Assembly (NCBI RefSeq): GCF_014650915.1
Contig: NZ_BMVW01000014.1
Span: 176,638 to 240,637 of the forward strand
From: Streptomyces poonensis
Lineage (GTDB): Bacteria; Actinomycetota; Actinomycetes; Streptomycetales; Streptomycetaceae
DNA: 64,000 nt
Direction of reading: 5' to 3'
The notes beneath the pieces are model-generated. The model was not told where the DNA came from and ran no database searches. It saw nothing but the letters and a program-made list of their open reading frames with translations. A program made the position numbers and the translations under genes. Below are positions 59,055 to 64,000 of this stretch, one piece after another. Within the stretch, counting starts at the first letter, position 1. Each line of letters opens with the position of its first letter.

Positions 59055-59130
59055 GAAACGACTCCCGCGCTGAGACACACAGCCATCGCCGCGACGCTCG
59101 GTGGCAACCGCACGACGTCACCCGGGTCCT

Positions 59131-59643
59131 CTACCGCACGTGGTGGTACCAGCGTCGGTGTACCGCGGGTTCGACGCACAGCACAGCGGCGCCCGCGGTC
59201 GCGCCGACCAGTAGGGCGGACCCGCCGCCGCCGTTGAGGACCGCGCCGAGGCAGGCGGCGGCAACGGCGAGCGGGCGCAGCAGGGTCAGTGGACCGAGGC
59301 CGATGACCACCGCGAGGGTGCCGGCGCGGAACGACAGGGCGAAGTAGGCGGCGAGTGAAAGCAGTACGGCGAGGGCGTAGACGGTGAGCGGGAGCAGATA
59401 GCCGAGGCCGCCGGCGGTCAGAGTGTCGTAGGTCCGTGCCCGGTCACCTGCGGTCAGCAGCAGGAGGGCGGCGGTCAGCGTGGGGGCGAGCAGCAGGACG
59501 GCCCCGACGGCCAGCCCGCGGAGGGCGGCTCGGGCGGTGGCCCGTTGTTTACGGATGCGGGCGTCGCTGCCGGCATAGGCGCGGAAGCCGCTGAACGCCG
59601 CGTCGACCAGACCGAGGAGCACAAGAGGTATGGCGGGCGTCAT
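59131..59643 (-). CDS. polytopic membrane protein, function unknown
   Basis: Protein of 170 aa with about four or five hydrophobic helices (AIPLVLLGLVDAAFSGFRAY, LAVGAVLLLAPTLTAALLLL, LTVYALAVLLSLAAYFALSF, LLVGATAGAAVLCVEPA). No motif was recognised. Its ATG overlaps the stop of the methyltransferase gene (ATGA), so the pair is translationally coupled and probably works in the same pathway, for example modification or flipping of a lipid or small metabolite (speculative). Confidence 0.65.
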   Translation of the reverse strand: MTPAIPLVLLGLVDAAFSGFRAYAGSDARIRKQRATARAALRGLAVGAVLLLAPTLTAALLLLTAGDRARTYDTLTAGGLGYLLPLTVYALAVLLSLAAYFALSFRAGTLAVVIGLGPLTLLRPLAVAAACLGAVLNGGGGSALLVGATAGAAVLCVEPAVHRRWYHHVR

Positions 59644-60575
59644 CGGATGCTCCCGGCGAGGTGCTCCGGGCCGACCATGCGGTGTGCGTCCCGCCCGAGG
59701 GCTTGGCGAAACGGCGCCTCCAGTCGCGGGCGCACTCCGATGATGGGGCGCAGCGTGGTGCAGAACGGGTTCGCCGCACCGCGCGGCTCGTACAGCAGTG
59801 CGCGGATGCCGGGTACCGCGGCGGCGCGCAGCAGTGTCTCGTCGCTGTGCGCGCGCCGTGCGGAGACGACGCCGTCGTGGCGGCCGAGCGGGTTGCGCAT
59901 CCGGGCACGATGGAAGATCCAGGCACCAATGGGCGCGAGACGGGTTGCGGCGATGTCGAAGTGGCAGAAGGCATGCGCCGGTGAGGCGGCCTGGGCCTGG
60001 AAGAACTCGGCCAGGGCGGGACCACGGAAATGGTGCAGCACGCCGGTGGAGACGTAGACGGTCGCGGCCTCCGGCAGGTCGAAGGCATTTCCTCGGACGA
60101 AACGGCAGCTGAGCCCCTCCGCCCGGGCAAGGCGGTCCGCCTCGCCGACCAGCGCGGCGTCGAGGTCGACCCCGACCAGCTCGACGTCCGTACCGAGGGC
60201 CTTGGTGGTCGCCAGCCGGCGGACCAGGTAGCCCAGACCGCAACCGACGTCGACCAGGCGGTACGGACCGGGCTGCCCGGTGGTCTCCCGAATCGCGGTG
60301 AAGAGCGGGCCGAGCAGGTGGACCAGCCGTTCACCGATCCGCAGCTCCTCGCTCAGGCGCTGGAGCTCGGTGTGGACGCTGATGAGCAGGCGGTCCACGG
60401 CGTGCGGGTCGAGCACGCCGTCCCGGTCCGTGGGCAGCTCGGCGACGATGCGGGCCGCGCGCTCGTCTCCGCTCTCACGGAGCTGCTGGATCACCTCGGC
60501 GCGCCGGACCGGGAGCCGGTGACCACTGTGCGGATCCACCACCGTGATCAGGTCGGAAATCTCAAGCTGGTGCAC
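59640..60575 (-). CDS. class I SAM-dependent methyltransferase
   Basis: Methyltransferase of 311 aa. The SAM loop is LVDVGCGLGYLVRRLATTKA near residue 117, followed by the acidic VELVGVDLDAALVGEADRLA and VYVSTGVLHHFRGP (motif II/post-II region). The N-terminal 100 residues are helical and unlike the catalytic fold (LISVHTELQRLSEELRIGER). The substrate is unknown. GTG 60575 begins the family-like part; the frame is open about 30 codons upstream. It is the first gene of a two-gene operon with the membrane protein gene, overlapping by 4 nt. Confidence 0.8.
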   Translation of the reverse strand: MHQLEISDLITVVDPHSGHRLPVRRAEVIQQLRESGDERAARIVAELPTDRDGVLDPHAVDRLLISVHTELQRLSEELRIGERLVHLLGPLFTAIRETTGQPGPYRLVDVGCGLGYLVRRLATTKALGTDVELVGVDLDAALVGEADRLARAEGLSCRFVRGNAFDLPEAATVYVSTGVLHHFRGPALAEFFQAQAASPAHAFCHFDIAATRLAPIGAWIFHRARMRNPLGRHDGVVSARRAHSDETLLRAAAVPGIRALLYEPRGAANPFCTTLRPIIGVRPRLEAPFRQALGRDAHRMVGPEHLAGSIR

Positions 60576-60960
60576 GGGGCAGAACCCTACGCCCTCCCCC
60601 CGGAGGCCCGTGGGCCAGCTGCCCCTGCCGAGGAATGTCCACAACCTCCCGCACTCCTTCGACACCGGTGCTGTCGAGACCCGTGCACATCTCGATTCGC
60701 TTGCGGGTGCCGGCTGCCTCCCGAACCGGCGACGTCACTGGGAGCGCGTGGCCGCGTTCGCGGCTGAGCCGACGTCAACACGGCTGCCTCACCGTTGAGC
60801 CTTCCACATCCGTGCCCCTCGGGCCTGTCTGGCCGTTGATCAGCGCAAAAGGTGCTCATAAGACGACCCGCCGATGACATCAATCGTGCGCGGACCGCTT
60901 GAACACCGCTCCCGTCGTCCCGGTAGACCCGGACGGCGCACGGGTCTCACCAGTCGAAAG
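60576..60960. other. intergenic stretch, no supported gene
   Basis: No frame has family character. It should contain the promoter of the minus-strand methyltransferase operon (left end). Confidence 0.45.
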
Positions 60961-60969
60961 AGGAAGCTC

Positions 60970-61258
60970 ATGACGCGATGCGGTATGCCCGCGCTCTGAA
61001 AACGTGGCTCGGCCACCATCCTGACCGCAGCCCTGACTGGCCTCGCGGTCACGGCAGGGGCGGGAGTGGCGGCAGCCGACACCGCCACCGGCACCCAGAG
61101 ATCCACCATGCTCTGCAACGTGGTTCTCGCCCGGAGCGGATGTCGGCGGCTGCCGCAACGTCCAGGTCGCCGGCCAGGACGTGGTGAAAAACGGCACCGC
61201 CAACACCGCGGTCGTCGATCACGTCAAGGTCGAGACGATCGCCGGGCTGCTGCCCTGA
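60970..61258 (+). pseudogene. small secreted protein, frameshifted
   Basis: Pieces in different frames give MRYARALKTW at the start, then LTAALTGLAVTAGAGVAAAD (signal peptide core) and TATGTQRSTMLCNVV, then VGGCRNVQVAGQDVVKNGTA, TAVVDHVKVETIAGLLP and a stop at 61256-61258. They would join to one secreted protein of about 95 aa with two Cys, broken by at least two indels (near 61005 and 61130). AGGAAG precedes the start region. The family is unknown. Confidence 0.5.
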
Positions 61259-61345
61259 CCCTCCGACGTTTCGCGCGCGGCCCGGCTTCGGCCTCGTGCT
61301 GGCACCGCCCACCCTGTGCGTCAACCTCCCTTGAAGGGGGAACCC

Positions 61346-61599
61346 ATGCACGTGCTCCTGCGCCCGACTGCCCTGCTGGCCATGACCGGCGCCGTCGCCC
61401 TGGCCGCCGCGGCCGATACCAACAAGAGTCAGCAGACCTCCAACATCAGCGGCCCCACCGCCGCCGTCATCTCTCCCGGCACCGGCCCCGGTGACAACCA
61501 CCAGGGCAGCGAGCAGGCATGATCAAGCGCCACACCGACAACTGGTCCGTCATCGACTACATCGAGGCCTCCAGCCCCACCGCCGTCGTTGGCCTCTGA
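61346..61599 (+). pseudogene. small secreted protein (copy 2), one-base deletion
   Basis: Paralogue of the gene at 58521. The signal peptide has diverged (LLRPTALLAMTGAVALAAAA) but the mature part is nearly the same: DTNKSQQTSNISGPTAAVIS, PGTGPGDNHQGSEQ. Copy 1 has CAGGCCATGATCAAG; copy 2 has CAGGCATGATCAAG, so one C was lost near 61518 and a TGA follows at once. In the other frame the rest (NWSVIDYIEASSPTAVVGL) is intact to a stop at 61597-61599. The loss is therefore recent. Confidence 0.8.
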
Positions 61600-61831
61600 C
61601 CCGGCGCTGACGGGGCATGATCGGGCACTCCTCCTCGCCCGCCGGCCCCTGCACCACCGCGACCGCTCCGCGCTGATCGCAGACAGCGCGGAGCGGTCAT
61701 CGCACGTCCCAGGCGTGCACCCACACTCCCGCCCCCTCCACGCCGGGCCTCTGCAGCGGCAGCACACTCATCCGCCCCATCGCAAGCCCCTGGGTGACGT
61801 CAGAACAAGCCGACACCGCGAACTCGACCAG

Positions 61832-61854
61832 GAGGTGGCTCCCACAGTCACCTC
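61832..61854. other. conserved hairpin in duplicated downstream segment, copy 2
   Basis: GAGGTGGCT-CCCAC-AGTCACCTC. Compared with copy 1 one stem base changed from A to G; in RNA this gives G-U instead of A-U, so the stem is kept. Confidence 0.55.
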
Positions 61855-61996
61855 AGAAGGACGTCCACACTGAGATACGAAGCCCCCGGATGCTGGCCGC
61901 GAGGGTGCGCAGGTCCCTCTGCAGGCCCTGCCGCCGGGCCGTGCCCATGGACTGGCGCACCTCGTCCGTGATCTCAATGGGGTACGTGTTGCTCAC
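61853..61996 (-). CDS. short ORF, 47 aa, probably truncated
   Basis: GTG 61996 starts VSNTYPIEITDEVRQSMGTA, then RRQGLQRDLRTLAASIRGLR, and stops at 61853 inside the duplicated hairpin. The beginning looks like a real, helical protein start and could be the front of a RelE/HigB-type toxin or a small regulator, but the fit is loose. The stop falls exactly where the duplicated segment begins on this strand, which suggests the original gene was longer and was cut by that duplication. Confidence 0.35.
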   Translation of the reverse strand: MSNTYPIEITDEVRQSMGTARRQGLQRDLRTLAASIRGLRISVWTSF

Positions 61997-62134
61997 CGGC
62001 CCACCTTGAACAAGTCACCCCCGACGATGGCCAGACCGCGAGGTCACCAAGCCGGACGCCTCACGGGAAAGCTCTGGCCAGCCGGTGATCGTCCGTGGCA
62101 GGCTCGTGGCTTTCCAGGCAAGGGGAGCAGCGTG

Positions 62135-62239
62135 ATGAAGTGTTTCGCAGAGACGGAAGGCGAACTGTGTCCGGACTGCAAGCCGGGACCCAGCCGGGAG
62201 AACGCCTGCCTCGGAGTGGGGACGCCATACCAGATGTGA
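62135..62239 (+). CDS. small Cys-containing ORF, 34 aa
   Basis: ATG 62135 follows GGGGAGC and encodes MKCFAETEGELCPDCKPGPS, then RENACLGVGTPYQM. The CPDC motif suggests metal binding or a redox role, but the product is too short to classify. It lies 47 bp upstream of the next gene on the same strand, so it could be a leader peptide or a small co-expressed protein. Confidence 0.35.
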   Translation: MKCFAETEGELCPDCKPGPSRENACLGVGTPYQM

Positions 62240-62286
62240 CACACGCCGGACTTCCCCCTCACAACGGAGCAGGTTCAGGAGATCGC

Positions 62287-62808
62287 GTGATCGGCACAGA
62301 CGGTGAGTTCCTCTCTCACGTATCGGAGGTCGTCTTCGACCTGGGCATGGACCGCCTCCGGCTGACGAATCTGGACGTGGCCTCGCGTCGAATGACGGTC
62401 GCGTTGATCCCCGGTCCGTTCCAGCCCCCTCTTTATGCGGAGGGAGAACCGCCCGACACCAGCCGCCAGGGGCGCCGTACCTACGATTGGCAGCCCGCCG
62501 TCCACGCCCCCGCCTGGATGACCATGGCATGGCTTCTGGAAGACATTGCGGCCTTCAGCGGTCAGATGGCTGACGATCACATCGCCGTTACGGGGCTCGA
62601 AGCGCCCACGAGTCAGATTTGCGATCTCCTGGTGCGTGACGGAGACAGTCACTACCGGGTGCGCATTGCGCTGGCGGACCGCGAGCAACTCCTCGACAAT
62701 CCCGGTATGTTCCTGCATGAGGTGTTCGCCGAGGGGCGCTACCGCAACTACCTCCGCACACCTTCCGGAGCCGACACGGCCATCGTCGATCTGCGTGACG
62801 TCCTGTAG
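62287..62808 (+). CDS. hypothetical protein, 173 aa
   Basis: Unrecognised soluble protein. GTG 62287 follows CAGGAG. It has alternating strands (VSEVVFDLGMDRLRLTNLDV, RRMTVALIPGPFQPPLY), a Trp-rich segment (TYDWQPAVHAPAWMTMAWLL) and a C-terminal FAEGRYRNYLRTPSG. No enzyme motif is visible. Codon use is slightly less GC-biased than its neighbours, a hint of recent transfer. It may be co-expressed with the small upstream ORF. Confidence 0.55.
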   Translation: MIGTDGEFLSHVSEVVFDLGMDRLRLTNLDVASRRMTVALIPGPFQPPLYAEGEPPDTSRQGRRTYDWQPAVHAPAWMTMAWLLEDIAAFSGQMADDHIAVTGLEAPTSQICDLLVRDGDSHYRVRIALADREQLLDNPGMFLHEVFAEGRYRNYLRTPSGADTAIVDLRDVL

Positions 62809-62839
62809 CACGGAGGACCGCATCGCCGCCCAGTAGTTA

Positions 62840-63790
62840 CTACGCCTGTCTCGTCGACAGCCCCTCTGCGAGGCGGTGTGCCAGGTGGAGCAGGTCTGTC
62901 AGGTGCAGCACTCGTCCGTCGGATCCTGGAAGGGGGACGTGGAGCGGCCGGGTCCAGCGGGCGGGGATTGCGTCCAGCCCGTAGTAGGCCCCCGCGAGGC
63001 CTCCGGTCACGGCGGCGACGGTGTCCGTGTCACCACCGAGGTCGATCGCCGCGCGTATTGCGTCTTCGAAGCTGGTGGTGGTGCGCAGGGCCCAGACGGC
63101 GGAGCCCAGGCAGGGCCAGACGGCACCGTTGAACTCGGTCGCCTGATCGGGGTGCCAGGCGGGCGCGAGGACGGTGGCGTAGCGGCCGCGGTGGTCGGGG
63201 TGGACGAGAGCCAGGACGTCCGGAATCGCGGTGAGGGGGTCGGTGTCCTCGAGCGTGAGGCGGATGAGTTCGTGGAAGATCGCGGTGCCTTCCCAGGCCG
63301 CGCGGTCGCCGTGGGTGAGGGCGGCGATGCGGCGGGCCGCGTCCATGGTGGCTGCTTGGCCGGCGGCCGCGAAGTGGACCGCGGAGGACGATGCCCGCAT
63401 CAAGGAGCCGTTTCCCGCTGCTCGCTGGTTGACCTGGAAATGGATCGCGGCGGCGAGGTCCCAGGGCATGCCGTTGGTCAGGACGTCCTCGGTCTGCAGG
63501 CCGATGTCCTTGGGTTCTGATGCCGCCCACCGCTGGAAGCGGGCGAAGACGTCCGGCAGATCCAGTCCGCCCCGCTCCAGCAGGAACTCCGCGACCAGGA
63601 CGGCCATCTGCGTGTCGTCCGTGGCCTCGCCGGGATCCCAGCCACCGCCTCCGCACATCTCGCCACCGGCGCCAGGCTCGGGGAACCGCGCGGAGAACGC
63701 TCCCGGAGGACCGAACTCGAAGGGGCCGCCCAGAGCGTCACCCACCGCTGAGCCGACGACCGCGCCGGCGGCCCGCTGAATCCGCATCAT
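62840..63790 (-). CDS. ADP-ribosylglycohydrolase family protein
   Basis: Protein of 316 aa of the DraG/ARH family, which removes ADP-ribose from proteins or hydrolyses related compounds. It starts IQRAAGAVVGSAVGDALGGP and has the metal sites GEATDDTQMAVLVAEF (Thr-Asp-Asp-Thr) and IDLGGDTDTVAAVTGGLAGA (Asp-x-Asp-Thr), both complete. TNGMPWDLAAAIHFQVN and AGNGSLMRASSSAVHFA are also typical. Length is normal. The first Met of MMRIQ is used here; the second is equally likely. The target is unknown. It stands alone. Confidence 0.9.
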   Translation of the reverse strand: MMRIQRAAGAVVGSAVGDALGGPFEFGPPGAFSARFPEPGAGGEMCGGGGWDPGEATDDTQMAVLVAEFLLERGGLDLPDVFARFQRWAASEPKDIGLQTEDVLTNGMPWDLAAAIHFQVNQRAAGNGSLMRASSSAVHFAAAGQAATMDAARRIAALTHGDRAAWEGTAIFHELIRLTLEDTDPLTAIPDVLALVHPDHRGRYATVLAPAWHPDQATEFNGAVWPCLGSAVWALRTTTSFEDAIRAAIDLGGDTDTVAAVTGGLAGAYYGLDAIPARWTRPLHVPLPGSDGRVLHLTDLLHLAHRLAEGLSTRQA

Positions 63791-63937
63791 TCACGCAGGT
63801 TATCCGTGTCGCGCAGACGGCCGCGCGGCCCTGTTTCCTTCTTCGGCTCCCCGAACCATCGGCGGCGAACGCGTCCTGTCTACGGCAGATGTACCGCCCG
63901 AGACACTCTGAGTCTGAGCACCCGTACAGGTCACATA

Positions 63938-64000
63938 CTGACTTCGGCTCATTAGGGTGATCTCTCGCGATGTGCCTGATGCGACCGGGGTGCGGGCTGT
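63938..64000 (+). mobile_element. terminus of an IS630-family element entering from the right
   Basis: TA then CTGACTTCGGCTC at 63938-63950 is the same end found at 30219-30231, followed by a similar TxAxGGTGA. The rest of the element lies outside the window. Confidence 0.6.

Larger units (their letters stand above)
58521..59075 (+). repeat. segmental duplication, copy 1
   Basis: This segment (small secreted gene plus about 280 bp downstream) is similar to 61346-61875. Shared landmarks after the gene are TCTGACCCGGCGCTGACGGG, GGCAGCACACTC, CTGGGTGACGTCA and the hairpin region at the end. Confidence 0.75.
61346..61875 (+). repeat. segmental duplication, copy 2
   Basis: Second copy of 58521-59075, same orientation, about 2.8 kb away. 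Between the copies lie the methyltransferase operon and the frameshifted secreted-protein gene. Confidence 0.75.

Noticed and set aside
1..64000. tRNA, rRNA or tmRNA genes, riboswitches, replication origin
   Set aside because: I saw no cloverleaf arms with T-loop consensus, no rRNA sequence, no recognisable riboswitch core, and no cluster of DnaA boxes; a covariance-model scan would be decisive but could not be run.

Overview
The window looks like a Streptomyces (or close actinomycete) chromosome segment. G+C is very high, third codon positions are almost all G or C, GTG starts are common, and the gene content is typical of the genus: snapalysin, DM13 and SHOCT proteins, LAL and many TetR regulators, and a self-sufficient P450. 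Three intact genes carry the rare TTA leucine codon, which in Streptomyces makes a gene depend on the bldA tRNA. The density of broken genes and transposase scraps (at least 20 pseudogenes or fragments) and the absence of core housekeeping operons suggest an unstable chromosome arm.

Layout. 0-7.5 kb: a decayed CHAT gene at the left edge, then regulator/target pairs (alcohol dehydrogenase with an AsnC regulator, LysR with an MFS exporter, TetR with a YciI-like enzyme) and the secreted protease snapalysin. 7.6-12 kb: a fused P450/reductase divergent from a PAS-LuxR regulator. 12-16 kb: two secreted proteins, one joining a DNRLRE-type domain to a vanadium-haloperoxidase-like domain. 16-19 kb: an operon DM13 protein - response regulator - histidine kinase. 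20-30.3 kb: a GH114 lipoprotein, a zone of truncated genes, a LAL regulator divergent from a metallo-hydrolase/carboxylesterase operon, and a quinone oxidoreductase/TetR pair whose regulator now ends inside an IS630-type element. 32.5-36.1 kb: a flavin monooxygenase and MFS exporter operon divergent from TetR, resembling a drug-resistance cassette.

36-41 kb is the wreck of an anaerobic-metabolism island: a 4Fe-4S hydrogenase-type beta subunit gene with an apparent internal inversion, a universal stress protein, a SHOCT protein, a BON fragment, a broken hypF, the last codons of pflB, and an intact pyruvate formate-lyase activase gene left without its partner. 41-50.3 kb is mostly scrap: IS5-, IS701- and IS256-type transposase pieces, a phage capsid-protein relic, and truncated VOC, aldo/keto reductase and GntR genes. 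Intact among them are a TetR/SDR pair with a striking operator, a tendamistat-like secreted protein and two other genes. 50.7-57.5 kb: HxlR/azoreductase, a polysaccharide deacetylase, an extra heme A synthase with a membrane partner, a divergent TetR and an HD-domain gene. 57.5-64 kb: TniB-like and IS5 remnants, a methyltransferase/membrane-protein pair, a duplicated segment carrying a small secreted protein gene (one copy frameshifted) and a conserved hairpin, an ADP-ribosylglycohydrolase, and the end of another IS630-type element at the right edge.

Family calls rest on motifs and general sequence pattern read by eye; no database search was run. Residue positions are approximate.
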